This document shows, one piece after another, positions 23,602-33,134 of a stretch of 46,915 nt of DNA; position 1 is the first letter of the stretch; the number at the start of each line of letters is the position of its first letter. This stretch comes from Salinivirga sp035268865. Its GTDB lineage: Bacteria > Bacteroidota > Bacteroidia > Bacteroidales > Salinivirgaceae. The position numbers and the translations under genes were made by a program. Location: positions 1 to 46,915 of the forward strand of contig NZ_DATFKB010000134.1 in NCBI RefSeq assembly GCF_035268865.1, written 5' to 3'. The notes beneath the pieces are model-generated. The model ran no database searches and had not been told where the DNA came from. It saw nothing but the letters and a program-made list of their open reading frames with translations.

Positions 23602-26600
23602 ATGGTCCAATTTAAGCGACCCGATTACTTGTTTGAAACAAGTTGGGAAATATGTAATAAAATAGGTGGAATACACACCGTAATAGCCACAAAAGCACCA
23701 CTTTTAAAAAAACAGTTGGGCGATAAATTAATTATGATTGGCCCGGATACTACGCGCTATTCTGACGGAAATCCGGAATTTGAAGAGGACCGTACATTAT
23801 TTCCACAGTGGTTGAATAAAGCACATCAGGATGGATTTAGGGTGCGAACAGGTCGCTGGAAAATTGAAAGCAGGCCAATCGTCATTTTAGTCGATTTTAC
23901 GACCTTAATGACCAAAAAAGACGAGGTGCTTGCCGAATTGTGGGAGAGTTTTGGCGTAGACTCCATTTCTGGTCAATGGGATTATATTGAACCTGCTATT
24001 TTTGGATATGCCGTTGGAAAAGTTATAGAGCATTTCTCAGATTTTTATTTGTCACATCGTCACCAAATTACAGCTCATTTTCATGAATGGATGACTGGCA
24101 GCGGCGTTTTATACCTCAATAAAAACGTACCATGCGTAGCAACTGTTTTTACTACCCATGCCACTACATTAGGGCGTTCCATGGCAGGCAATGGTATTGC
24201 TCTTTATGCTGATATAGAAACTCACGATGCCGAAAAATTTGCACAGGAACATAAGTTAGTAGCTAAACACTCGCTCGAAAAACAGGCAGCCCATTATGCC
24301 GATTGTTTTACTACAGTTAGCGAAATTACTGCTAATGAATGCAAGCATTTCTTGCAAAAAGAACCAGATATCATTACACCCAATGGTTTCGATATGGGAA
24401 TTGTTCCGGACGAGAAGCAATTTGATGATAAAAGAAAAAGGGCCCGGAAAAACCTACTCAACGTCATTGAAACATTATACGGGACAGAAATCAGCGATAA
24501 TGCACTTATTGCAGTGATTAGTGGCCGTTACGAATGGCGGAATAAGGGAATTGACCTTTTCCTGGAGGCATTCAGCCGTTTGGATACAGAAAAAGTTAAA
24601 CGCCCCGTGATACCTTTGATATTAATTCCGGCCAGCCATGGCGGGGTGAGAAATGAATTGCAAAAAGCCCTGAATGATAATGAACACCCGGGGTTTGAAA
24701 AGCCTTATTTAACGCATGTATTACATAATCGCGATGCCGACCCCATTGTAAAAGCAATGGAACAGGATAAGGTATATGAAAACGAAAACCTTTTTCCACT
24801 CTTTGCGCCTTGCTATTTAAATGGTTTTGATGGTGTTTTTAATCTGCCATATTACGATTTATTTATTGGAGCCGATCTTGGGATTTTTCCTTCTTATTAC
24901 GAACCATGGGGTTATACGCCGCTCGAATCATTAGCCTTTAGCATTCCGGCCATTACTACATCGCTCGCTGGTTTTGGAATATGGATCAATAATGAGGAAT
25001 TAAATATTGGCACCGGCGCAAGTGTGATAGAAAGAAACGATGATAATGATACTGAAGTAGCCGAACAAATTATAAATGATATTGTGCGCTTTCTGAATTT
25101 TACTGATGAACAGGTACTTCAGGCACGAAAAGCAGCTAAAGAAATTGCAAAAGCAGCACTTTGGAAAAACTTATTGGTTAAATACGACGAAGCTTACCAT
25201 CAGGCGAATGGAAAAACTACAGAACGACATAAAAAACATCGCCCGAAAGTTAAAGCAAAAAGACCTCAAGTATACAGCGACAAAATTAATAATGAACCAC
25301 GGTGGAGCAAGATGCTTATTCAGAGTAGTTTGCCTAATGAGTTGCGTATGCTTGCCGATATATCGCAAAATTTGTGGTGGACCTGGAACTTTGAGGCAAT
25401 TCAGCTTTTCAAGTCTATGGATGAGGATTTATGGTATAAAACCGATCGTAACCCAATTGCACTTCTGAATAAAATCTCAAAAGATACGCTAAACGTCTTA
25501 ATCGAAGATGCTGACTTTATGGAACGGTACGAGCAAATAAGCAATGAATACAAAAAATATATAAGCGCAGAAAGCCATCAGGATAAAACCATTGCCTATT
25601 TCAGCATGGAGTACGGATTCAACGATAACATAAGAATTTATTCCGGTGGCTTGGGTATTCTTGCCGGTGACTATCTGAAAGAAGCCTCAGACAACAGGCT
25701 AAATATGATTTCGGTGGGTTTCTTGTATCGTTACGGTTATTTTAAACAGCAATTGACCATAAAAGGCGAACAACAAACCATACTTGAACCACATAATTTC
25801 AATGATTTACCGGTTACGGCACTCAAAGATGAATTTGGTAATCCGGTATTGGTCGTTGTGAGTTTCCCTGGCCGTTCTGTTTATCTGAAGGTCTGGGTAT
25901 TGATGGTTGGCAGGAATCCACTCTATTTGCTCGATGCCGATAATGACTTTAATGCTGCTGAGGATCGCGATATTACGCACCAATTGTACGGTGGAGATTG
26001 GGAAAACAGGTTAAAACAGGAAATTGTACTGGGCTTTGGCGGAATACGTTTACTTAAGCATCTTGGATATAACATTGACATATACCATTTGAATGAAGGT
26101 CATGCAGCATTCATCAATCTGGAGCGTATTGGTACCCTTGTTCAGGAAGAAAAATTAACTTTTGATGAAGCCCAGGAGGTGGTGCGAAATACCTCACTTT
26201 TTACCACGCATACACCAGTGCCTGCTGGTCACGATGTTTTCAATGAAGATTTATTGCGTGTATACTTGAGGCACATGCCCGAACGAATTGGTATAAGTTG
26301 GGAAAACCTGATGCAAATTGGCAGAATGAACCCAATGGATCCTGAAGAACCTTTCTCAATGAGTGTGCTTGCAGCCAATACGTGTAAAGAAATGAACGGG
26401 GTTTCGGAATTACACGGGGAGGTGTCCCGCGAAATGTTTCAAAGCTTATACAAAGGGTATTTTGCCAATGAATCGCACATTGGGCATGTAACCAATGGAG
26501 TGCATTATCCTACCTGGACAGCCAAAGAGTGGAAAAAACTTCACAATGATTACTTTGACGAGGAGTTTTGCAATAAAGTTCACCAGAGAGATTTATGGAA

Positions 26601-27825
26601 ACGCATATATGATGTGCCCGATGATGAGATATGGAGCATCAGAACGTTACTGCGTAAAAAGCTCGTTACATACATAAAAGAGCGTTACGAGGATAATTGG
26701 GTGAAACGGAACGATAATCCCAGACGGATTATGGATGTATTGAATACAATAGATGAAAACACCCTTACCATTGGTTTTGCACGTCGTTTTGCTACCTATA
26801 AACGAGCTCATTTGCTTTTTACCGACCTGGATCGGTTGAGTAGAATTGTGAATAACGAAGAGATGCCCGTTCAATTTGTTTTTGCCGGTAAAGCACATCC
26901 AAAAGACCAGGCAGGGCAGGATTTGATTAAGCACATCATTGAAATATCGCAGCGCCCGGAGTTTGTTGGAAAGATTATTTTCATTGAAAACTACGACATT
27001 CAGTTGGCCAAACGACTTGTAAAAGGCGTGGATATCTGGCTTAATACGCCAACCCGTCCATTGGAGGCTTCAGGTACGAGCGGCCAAAAAGCTACTTTGA
27101 ACGGCGTAATGAATTTTAGTGTGTTGGACGGATGGTGGCGCGAAGGCTATCAACCCGAGGCGGGTTGGGCACTCCAGGAAGAACGTATTTACGAAAATCA
27201 GGAGTACCAAAATGAACTTGATGCGGTCAATATTTACGCAATGCTCGAAAATGAGATTGTACCCCTGTTTTACAAACGAGAAAATAACAATATCCCAACC
27301 AATTGGATTCGGTACATCAAAAACAATATTGCGCACGTGGCCCCTGAGTTTACAACCCATCGGATGTTACATGACTACATCGAGCGATATTACGAACCTT
27401 TAATGAGATATGGTAAAGAGATTTATAAAGATAATTTCAAAAAGGCCACAGATATTGCCCTTTGGAAGCAGCATATTTATGAACACTGGGAAGAGATAGA
27501 AGTGGTAAGTGTTGATTTTCCTGATACATCAAAACATGATTACAAGTCAGGGAATCAATATCACGGAGAAATAGTGTTGGGCTTTAAAAACCTTGATCCG
27601 AACGAAATAGGTTTGGATATGGTGCTCTCAGAACATGCCGGACAAATGACTGAGGCAGAAGAAGTCTATACGCTCCAATATGACAAAACATCTGACGGAT
27701 TGCATTTTTATTCAATAGATTTGGAGTTAGAAGATCCTGGGCTTTATGATTACGGATTGCGAATATATCCCAGGAATGATCTGTTAAAATATAAAACAGA
27801 ACTTAATCTTGTAAGGTGGATCTAA
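23602..27825 (+). CDS. Fused glycogen synthase (GT3) and alpha-glucan phosphorylase (GT35)
   Basis: A 1407-residue two-enzyme protein. Residues about 1-545 resemble eukaryotic-type GT3 glycogen synthase: ETSWEICNKIGGIHTVI at 13-29, HFHEWMTGSG, FTTHATTLGRSMAGNG and the acceptor-side SYYEPWGYTPLESLAFS with its E-x7-E pair. A basic linker (about 540-565) leads to a DUF3417-type start (LWWTWNFEAI) and a GT35 phosphorylase from about 660 (FSMEYGFNDNIRIYSGGLGIL). The PLP lysine is in G-T-S-G-Q-K-A-T-L-N-G at about residue 1162. One half builds alpha-1,4-glucan, the other releases glucose 1-phosphate from it. This fusion is known in Bacteroidota. It is the last gene of the cluster and is followed by a strong terminator at 27828-27856. 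Confidence 0.9.
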   Translation: MVQFKRPDYLFETSWEICNKIGGIHTVIATKAPLLKKQLGDKLIMIGPDTTRYSDGNPEFEEDRTLFPQWLNKAHQDGFRVRTGRWKIESRPIVILVDFTTLMTKKDEVLAELWESFGVDSISGQWDYIEPAIFGYAVGKVIEHFSDFYLSHRHQITAHFHEWMTGSGVLYLNKNVPCVATVFTTHATTLGRSMAGNGIALYADIETHDAEKFAQEHKLVAKHSLEKQAAHYADCFTTVSEITANECKHFLQKEPDIITPNGFDMGIVPDEKQFDDKRKRARKNLLNVIETLYGTEISDNALIAVISGRYEWRNKGIDLFLEAFSRLDTEKVKRPVIPLILIPASHGGVRNELQKALNDNEHPGFEKPYLTHVLHNRDADPIVKAMEQDKVYENENLFPLFAPCYLNGFDGVFNLPYYDLFIGADLGIFPSYYEPWGYTPLESLAFSIPAITTSLAGFGIWINNEELNIGTGASVIERNDDNDTEVAEQIINDIVRFLNFTDEQVLQARKAAKEIAKAALWKNLLVKYDEAYHQANGKTTERHKKHRPKVKAKRPQVYSDKINNEPRWSKMLIQSSLPNELRMLADISQNLWWTWNFEAIQLFKSMDEDLWYKTDRNPIALLNKISKDTLNVLIEDADFMERYEQISNEYKKYISAESHQDKTIAYFSMEYGFNDNIRIYSGGLGILAGDYLKEASDNRLNMISVGFLYRYGYFKQQLTIKGEQQTILEPHNFNDLPVTALKDEFGNPVLVVVSFPGRSVYLKVWVLMVGRNPLYLLDADNDFNAAEDRDITHQLYGGDWENRLKQEIVLGFGGIRLLKHLGYNIDIYHLNEGHAAFINLERIGTLVQEEKLTFDEAQEVVRNTSLFTTHTPVPAGHDVFNEDLLRVYLRHMPERIGISWENLMQIGRMNPMDPEEPFSMSVLAANTCKEMNGVSELHGEVSREMFQSLYKGYFANESHIGHVTNGVHYPTWTAKEWKKLHNDYFDEEFCNKVHQRDLWKRIYDVPDDEIWSIRTLLRKKLVTYIKERYEDNWVKRNDNPRRIMDVLNTIDENTLTIGFARRFATYKRAHLLFTDLDRLSRIVNNEEMPVQFVFAGKAHPKDQAGQDLIKHIIEISQRPEFVGKIIFIENYDIQLAKRLVKGVDIWLNTPTRPLEASGTSGQKATLNGVMNFSVLDGWWREGYQPEAGWALQEERIYENQEYQNELDAVNIYAMLENEIVPLFYKRENNNIPTNWIRYIKNNIAHVAPEFTTHRMLHDYIERYYEPLMRYGKEIYKDNFKKATDIALWKQHIYEHWEEIEVVSVDFPDTSKHDYKSGNQYHGEIVLGFKNLDPNEIGLDMVLSEHAGQMTEAEEVYTLQYDKTSDGLHFYSIDLELEDPGLYDYGLRIYPRNDLLKYKTELNLVRWI

Positions 27826-27827
27826 AT

Positions 27828-27856
27828 AAAATAGGCCGGGAGAACCGGCCTATTTT
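27828..27856. terminator. Bidirectional terminator between fusion enzyme and chemoreceptor genes
   Basis: AAAATAGGCCGG (27828-27839) and CCGGCCTATTTT (27845-27856) form a perfect 12-bp stem with a 5-base loop. A-tract and T-tract are on both sides, serving the convergent genes ending at 27825 and 27861. Confidence 0.88.
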
Positions 27857-27860
27857 GTTA

Positions 27861-29915
27861 CTAAAAATTTTCAAATTCGTTATCGTCGTCAAGTTTTAAG
27901 TCGAACCCCGTACCGTGGTTGTCTGGTTTTGGTTTATTATCAGTTTTCCGGGAGTCTTGTGTTTTATTTTGAGTATTTGCAGGCTTTTTGGCTGTTTTCT
28001 GTTTATTTATTTTTCTCTTTACAGAGACTTTTTTACCTGTATCGAAATATGCAACCTCGTTTTTAAGCTCATCTGCCTGGCTCGATAGCTCTTCGCTACT
28101 TGTAGCCAACTCTTCAGAAGCTGCAGCATTTTGTTGTGTTACCTGGTTCAGTTGCTGAATGGCGTTGTTCACCTGACCGGCACCGCCAGTCATTTCATTA
28201 TTGGCAGCCGTAATTTCCTGTACGAGTTTTGCAGTTTTTTGTATATCAGGTACAATTTGTTCAAGCATTTTGCCTGATTTTTCGGCAATATCAACCGACG
28301 ATTTACTGGTTTCTTCTATATCCTTGGCTGCCTCCTGACTTCTTGCAGCGAGTTTTCTGACTTCTTCGGCAACCACTGCAAAGCCTTTTCCATGTTCTCC
28401 TGCCCGGGCAGCTTCTACAGCAGCATTAAGCGCAAGTATGTTTGTCTGACGGGCAATTTCACTTATAATGCCAATTTTGTCAGCAATATCGCGCATCGAA
28501 ACAACTGTATTGCTCACGGCTTTATTACCTTCATTGATATCTTCAGAAGCTTTCAGCGATATTTTTTCTGTTTCGTTGGCATTGTCTGTATTTTGCTGAA
28601 TATTTGAGGCCATTTCTTCCATGGATGACGAAACCTCTTCGGCAGATGATGCTTGTTCGCTGGCGCCTTGAGACATTTCCTGCGAGCTTGAACTCATTTG
28701 CTGGCTGGCCGATGCAATATTCTCTGCCCCGAGCATAATGTTGTCCACAATTTCTTTGAGTTTGTTAGCCATATTTTGAAGAGCACGCGCCAGTTGTCCT
28801 ATTTCATCGTCCTGGTCCACATCAATTTCTGCGGTCAAATTACCTTTACTAATTTTATCAGCAAACACAACACCTTTATTAATGGGCCTGATAATTCCAA
28901 GTGCAATTATTGTAGCTAAAACTATACCTGCAATTAGAGCCAGAATACTAAAAACAATTACGCCTGAGCGTGTTTGCGATGCTTCTTGCAGCATTACTTC
29001 ATCAGTCATCAGGTAGTTTTCCGATTCATTAATTACTCTCGTGAAAAGGGTGCCCATTTCATCCAGGTGCACTTCTGTTTCCTGCACGTAAATGCGGTTG
29101 GCTTTTTGCATTCCAGCCAATCGCTCATAGTTCCAGGCTATCATCTCGTCAATTAGTTCTAAAACTTCACTTGCTAGTGGTTCAATTACATTAGAATAAT
29201 ATTTACTAGCCTGATTAAACTGGCCATTTTTAATATATTTTTCAAATTCATATACACTATTATGTAATAATTCATGAGGTTTTTCCACCTTACGAGCAAT
29301 TGAGGCAAAACCCGGGTGGTTTTGCTTGAATTGATCCATCTCGTCACTGTAATACCATTTGCCGAACTTGCATATTTCATGGTTTTTTACTACTTTGACG
29401 GAGCTTACAGCTTCCCCTTCAATTATATAATCTTTTAATTTATGTGCCCAATTAAGATGATCTGATTTAGTTTGTCTTAGCTTTGCACTAAGTTTGGTGC
29501 TTGCTTGTTGGAACACATTCTTAATTTTTACTGCAGAATTATGTAAAGCTTTGTGCGGCTCCTCAAACTGATCAAAAATTGGCTTGAGCTCAGGTGCCAG
29601 TTCCTCGGCATGTTTTCTGCCTTCTCCATAGTACCATTTACCAAAGGCACATTGGTGGTCATCAGTTTGCACATGAAGTTCAGTTACATTATCATCCGTT
29701 AATAACTGGGCTACATCGCCAGCCCATTGAAGGTGTTGCACATATTTTTCATTCATTTCTGTGCGCAACTTGTTTCCTTCAATTACTTCTCCTGCATTTG
29801 AAACAATACCGCCTATACCATTAATTGCCCAAAAAGCAACAACAGCAAGCAATAATAATACAATACCAAATGCTACAAAAAATTTTCTTCCAAGTTTGAG
29901 ATTCTTCCACTTCAT
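27861..29915 (-). CDS. Methyl-accepting chemoreceptor with tandem extracytoplasmic CZB domains
   Basis: A 684-residue chemoreceptor. Transmembrane helices lie at about 11-33 and 318-338. Between them are two chemoreceptor zinc-binding (CZB)-like modules, each with a helix His (HLQW; HLNW), a C-x-F-G-K-W-Y-Y motif (C89 and C182) and a late H-x-x-L-H pair. After TM2 come a HAMP domain (about 340-390) and a cytoplasmic signalling coiled coil with the conserved hairpin EEVRKLAARSQEAAKDIEE near 522. The tail is basic and has no methyltransferase-binding pentapeptide. I start at the ATG at 29915; the in-frame TTG at 29945 would add ten residues. CZB is usually cytoplasmic, so two copies on the outside are unusual. 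Probable ligands are zinc or oxidants; this is inference. No other che gene is nearby. Confidence 0.85.
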   Translation of the reverse strand: MKWKNLKLGRKFFVAFGIVLLLLAVVAFWAINGIGGIVSNAGEVIEGNKLRTEMNEKYVQHLQWAGDVAQLLTDDNVTELHVQTDDHQCAFGKWYYGEGRKHAEELAPELKPIFDQFEEPHKALHNSAVKIKNVFQQASTKLSAKLRQTKSDHLNWAHKLKDYIIEGEAVSSVKVVKNHEICKFGKWYYSDEMDQFKQNHPGFASIARKVEKPHELLHNSVYEFEKYIKNGQFNQASKYYSNVIEPLASEVLELIDEMIAWNYERLAGMQKANRIYVQETEVHLDEMGTLFTRVINESENYLMTDEVMLQEASQTRSGVIVFSILALIAGIVLATIIALGIIRPINKGVVFADKISKGNLTAEIDVDQDDEIGQLARALQNMANKLKEIVDNIMLGAENIASASQQMSSSSQEMSQGASEQASSAEEVSSSMEEMASNIQQNTDNANETEKISLKASEDINEGNKAVSNTVVSMRDIADKIGIISEIARQTNILALNAAVEAARAGEHGKGFAVVAEEVRKLAARSQEAAKDIEETSKSSVDIAEKSGKMLEQIVPDIQKTAKLVQEITAANNEMTGGAGQVNNAIQQLNQVTQQNAAASEELATSSEELSSQADELKNEVAYFDTGKKVSVKRKINKQKTAKKPANTQNKTQDSRKTDNKPKPDNHGTGFDLKLDDDNEFENF

Positions 29916-30101
29916 AGTGTATTCTTTAAGATGTTGTTTTGACAATATTTCAGTTTATTAGCGAATATATATCATAAATGAATATGATGTTATACGTATT
30001 TTTACTTGTTATGGTAGGGCTAAATCTATCCCCAAATGAAACAATTATGACTTTACATTGTCAGATATAATAAATAATGTAAAACGTTAAAATTTAAGAC
30101 A

Positions 30102-30881
30102 ATGAAAATTTTTGGAATACTATTTTTGGCAATTGCTTTTTTATCATGTAATCAGACTACTGTTAAAGAGGAAGTAAAAGAGGTTCAAAAGAAAATAGAT
30201 GAGCCTAAGGGTGAGATGGTAAATTTCATTGAAAAACTTCCGGAGTATGCATGGGTTTACCCATTTGAATTACCAGAGTTGGATTATGAATACGATGCAT
30301 TGGAACCCATAATTGATGCTGTTACAATGGAAACACACCACAGTAAGCACCACAATGGATATACAAAAAAAACCAACAAGGCTTTTGAAGACAATGGTCT
30401 GCAAGAAATGCCTGTGGTTAAAGTGTTTACTGAAATCACTAAATATCCTGATTTTGTGAGGAACAACAGTGGTGGATTTTATAATCATAACCTATTTTGG
30501 ACGTTTCTTACACCAGGTGGTTCTGAGTTCAAAGGTGAGGTAGCTGATGCAATTGTGAATGAGTTTCAAACCAAAGAAGCCTTCATGGAGCAATTTGAAA
30601 AAGCTGCTGCTACTCAATTTGGTAGCGGTTGGGCATGGTTAGTACTGAAATCTAATGGTAAATTGGCTATTACTCAATCAGCTAATCAGAATAACCCATT
30701 GATGCCCGATGCTAAAGTTCAGGGAATACCTTTATTAAATCTTGATGTGTGGGAACATGCATATTACCTTGAATATAAGAATAAAAGAACGGAATATATC
30801 TCAAATTTTTGGCAAATTGTGAATTGGGAAACCGTGAATGATCGATATTTAATGGCTAAAGAAGTAACACAAACCTTGTAA
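30102..30881 (+). CDS. Superoxide dismutase (Fe/Mn family), predicted lipoprotein
   Basis: A 259-residue enzyme that dismutates superoxide to oxygen and hydrogen peroxide. It has a lipobox F-L-S-C with Cys16, so it is likely anchored outside the cytoplasmic membrane, with a charged linker to about residue 45. The four metal ligands are present: H79, H129, D215 and H219 (LDVWEHAYYLEY); Y87 lines the substrate channel. G125 and Q196 (SANQ) match the manganese-type pattern, though metal choice is not certain from sequence. An intrinsic terminator follows at 30945-30979. No exact -7 promoter box is visible upstream. Most bacterial members are cytosolic, so the lipoprotein signal is the notable feature. 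Confidence 0.92.
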   Translation: MKIFGILFLAIAFLSCNQTTVKEEVKEVQKKIDEPKGEMVNFIEKLPEYAWVYPFELPELDYEYDALEPIIDAVTMETHHSKHHNGYTKKTNKAFEDNGLQEMPVVKVFTEITKYPDFVRNNSGGFYNHNLFWTFLTPGGSEFKGEVADAIVNEFQTKEAFMEQFEKAAATQFGSGWAWLVLKSNGKLAITQSANQNNPLMPDAKVQGIPLLNLDVWEHAYYLEYKNKRTEYISNFWQIVNWETVNDRYLMAKEVTQTL

Positions 30882-30944
30882 TGAATATTTTGTAAATTCG
30901 GCACTGGTTTCTGAAAAATAATTAAACAAACAGATTGTAATAGT

Positions 30945-30979
30945 GAGAAATTCGTTAACAGCGAGTTTCTCTTTTTTTT
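30945..30979 (+). terminator. Intrinsic terminator of the superoxide dismutase gene
   Basis: GAGAAATTCG (30945-30954) pairs with CGAGTTTCTC (30962-30971) over ten positions with one G-T, loop of seven, then eight T (30972-30979). Confidence 0.82.
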
Positions 30980-31096
30980 AAAAAAGTCTTTACAATCATA
31001 TAACAGTATTTTTACCGAATTTTTGATTTTTTTTATTTAAACTACTTAGGAAATATCTCCAAATTACTACATGGACAGACTGTGTGGTTAAATTGC

Positions 31097-31104
31097 TATA
31101 TTTG
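31097..31104 (+). promoter_or_regulatory. Bacteroidota -7 box of the MFS gene
   Basis: TATATTTG matches the TAnnTTTG consensus exactly, 17 bases before the ATG at 31122. No clear TTG at the standard upstream distance. Confidence 0.5.
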
Positions 31105-31121
31105 CGGCTTATTTATTAAGC

Positions 31122-32396
31122 ATGATACAAAAACTTACATCCGGAGAGAAGAAAGTATTTGGACTGCATCTCTCTTATTCTTTTATTGAAGGATTGATTA
31201 GGGGTGTGCTGATTCTGAATGAGTTTGTGCTGATAAAAAGCCTTGATGGCAGTAACTACCAAATTGGGTTTTTGCTGCAGTTTCAGCACATCGTACTCAT
31301 TTTGTCAGTGTTCATGAATGAATTCCTGCGCAGGACCGTCAGGAAACGTAAAATGCTGAATGGTATTGCGATAATAACGCGACTCCCATTACTGGCATTT
31401 GCCTTTTTCCCTTCTGCATCTCAAGGCTTACATCCCATTTACCATTATATCTTTCTTTTTGTATTTCTGATTTATTTCCTGGCCAATCCAATAGTTTTCC
31501 CCACAATTAATTTGTTGCTAAAAGGTAGCTATCAGCACAAACATTTCGGTAAGTTTTATAGCTACGCTACCTCAATAAACAAAATTGTGATGCTTGTAGC
31601 CACATTCGGTTTTGGTATTTGGCTCGATTATGATCCTTATATATTCAGATGGATTTACCCTGTTCTTGGGTTACTGGGTATTGCATCCATTTTTTTGTTG
31701 ACACGTATTGATTATACTCCGCAGGAGGTTAGTTTTGTGCAGGGATTCTGGAGTTCTATCAAAGGGTCGCTTGTGCGTATGAAAAGAATTATCATTACAA
31801 ATAAGCCTTACCGTGATTTTGAAATTGGCTTTATGTTTTACGGTTTTGCATTTATGACAAGTGCTGCAGTATTAACCATTTTTTTCGAACGAGAACTACA
31901 CTTAAACTATACGAGTATAGCTACTTATAAGAATGCTTATAATGTTTTGGCTATATTACTGTTGCCCTTTTTTGGTAAACTTATCGGGAAGGTGGACCCA
32001 AGGCAATTTGCTATTTACACTTTTGGTTCGTTGATGTTGTTCATAGCATTTTTGGGAATAACCTATTTTTGGGATGATTGGCTGATGTTGGGTAAAATTA
32101 AATTTTATTTTTCTGTTGGTATAGCCTATCTGTTTTATGGTGTTTTTGCAGCCACCATGGCCCTGCTGTGGAATATCGGCTCTGCATATTTTGCAAGGAG
32201 CGAGGATGCGGGGGATTACCAGTCAATACATTTATCACTGACAGGATTCAGGGCGCTATTTGCACCTTTGGCCGGTGTTTTTGTTTATGAGCTTACAGGA
32301 TATTTCTATACTTTTATGATAGGTGTATTAACCTTGCTTATTGGAATTGGTATTATGCTCTATTCAATGAAAAAGCGCCCACAGGCAAGAACTTAA
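31122..32396 (+). CDS. MFS-type transporter, substrate unknown
   Basis: A 424-residue polytopic membrane protein with about twelve hydrophobic helices in two halves and a basic loop in the middle (about residues 205-230). The R-R-T-V-R-K-R-K element after the second helix resembles the MFS loop 2-3 signature. No motif indicates the substrate. It is preceded by a good -7 box and by the superoxide dismutase terminator, so it is a separate unit. Its stop at 32396 is only four bases from the convergent secreted-protein gene at 32401, leaving no room for a shared terminator. Confidence 0.78.
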   Translation: MIQKLTSGEKKVFGLHLSYSFIEGLIRGVLILNEFVLIKSLDGSNYQIGFLLQFQHIVLILSVFMNEFLRRTVRKRKMLNGIAIITRLPLLAFAFFPSASQGLHPIYHYIFLFVFLIYFLANPIVFPTINLLLKGSYQHKHFGKFYSYATSINKIVMLVATFGFGIWLDYDPYIFRWIYPVLGLLGIASIFLLTRIDYTPQEVSFVQGFWSSIKGSLVRMKRIIITNKPYRDFEIGFMFYGFAFMTSAAVLTIFFERELHLNYTSIATYKNAYNVLAILLLPFFGKLIGKVDPRQFAIYTFGSLMLFIAFLGITYFWDDWLMLGKIKFYFSVGIAYLFYGVFAATMALLWNIGSAYFARSEDAGDYQSIHLSLTGFRALFAPLAGVFVYELTGYFYTFMIGVLTLLIGIGIMLYSMKKRPQART

Positions 32397-32400
32397 AATT

Positions 32401-32931
32401 TTAGTCTACGCGTTTATATACTTCAAGTATCGATTTGTTTTTTCTGGAGCGTTCCAAAAGATATTTCTGATCAGGAGTATAGGTGCGTATTTTTGCAAGT
32501 CCTGCTGCTTGTGAGGGACATCCCCTGGGTGTATTGGCACATTTGATGTTTTTACGCCTGTCTTCAAAAACCTTAATCATCATATAATCAGGTGCATATC
32601 GATCCTCTTTTACAAATAGCAGGCTGTCGTTATTTGTAAAATAGGTTTGGCTTAATTCTACAACTTTATTGAGGGTATGTAGTCCGAGTAAATTGAAGTC
32701 GGGAAATGAAAAAATTGCTATGGTGGAGTTGCCTCTTCCATAATCGAGCACCAAATGTTTGCCGGTTTTGCTCAATAAAATTCCGTTTAATCTGAAATTA
32801 CGCTGATTTTCAGCATTGTTAAAATGGGGAGGAGGAACATTCGTTAAATGCTCATAACCGTCTTTTTGTGCATGGACAAATAATCCAAAAATCAGAAAGG
32901 CTATAACAAGATATATTTGTTTTGTTTTCAT
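32401..32931 (-). CDS. Small secreted protein of unknown function
   Basis: I do not recognise this 176-residue protein. The chosen start (ATG at 32931) gives a clean signal peptide of about 20 residues ending in VHAQ. The mature part has beta-strand-like segments (ILLSKTGKHLVLDYGRGNSTIAIFSF) recalling one or two blades of a propeller, and two cysteines in CANTPRGC that may pair. The frame is open 70 codons further upstream, but that extension is hydrophobic and cysteine-rich without organisation, and a TAAATTTG box at 32961-32968 supports the shorter start. It converges on the MFS gene and diverges from the gene at 33135. Confidence 0.6.
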   Translation of the reverse strand: MKTKQIYLVIAFLIFGLFVHAQKDGYEHLTNVPPPHFNNAENQRNFRLNGILLSKTGKHLVLDYGRGNSTIAIFSFPDFNLLGLHTLNKVVELSQTYFTNNDSLLFVKEDRYAPDYMMIKVFEDRRKNIKCANTPRGCPSQAAGLAKIRTYTPDQKYLLERSRKNKSILEVYKRVD

Positions 32932-32960
32932 TTGTTTTATTTCACTTTTCAGCGTGGACA

Positions 32961-32968
32961 CAAATTTA
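32961..32968 (-). promoter_or_regulatory. Bacteroidota -7 box of the secreted-protein gene
   Basis: On the minus strand it reads TAAATTTG, 29 bases before the chosen start at 32931. This position argues for that start over the upstream one at 33141. Confidence 0.45.
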
Positions 32969-33104
32969 TGAATTCCGCTAAGTAATTGAAAAAGTTTCAT
33001 AGATATTTGACGAAACAATGTTATTTTATTTTGAGTATCTGCTGAACACGCATTATGTTTATAAAATAATATAATACAATACATGTATTTGCAAAGGAAA
33101 ACTA

Positions 33105-33112
33105 TAAATTTG
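33105..33112 (+). promoter_or_regulatory. Bacteroidota -7 box of the gene at 33135
   Basis: TAAATTTG, exact consensus, 22 bases before the ATG at 33135. Confidence 0.45.
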
Positions 33113-33134
33113 TAAAAAATTAAAATACAATAAG

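Noticed and set aside
29916..29945. TTG start for the chemoreceptor
   Set aside because: The ATG at 29915 gives a normal basic N-terminus before TM1 and needs no rare start.
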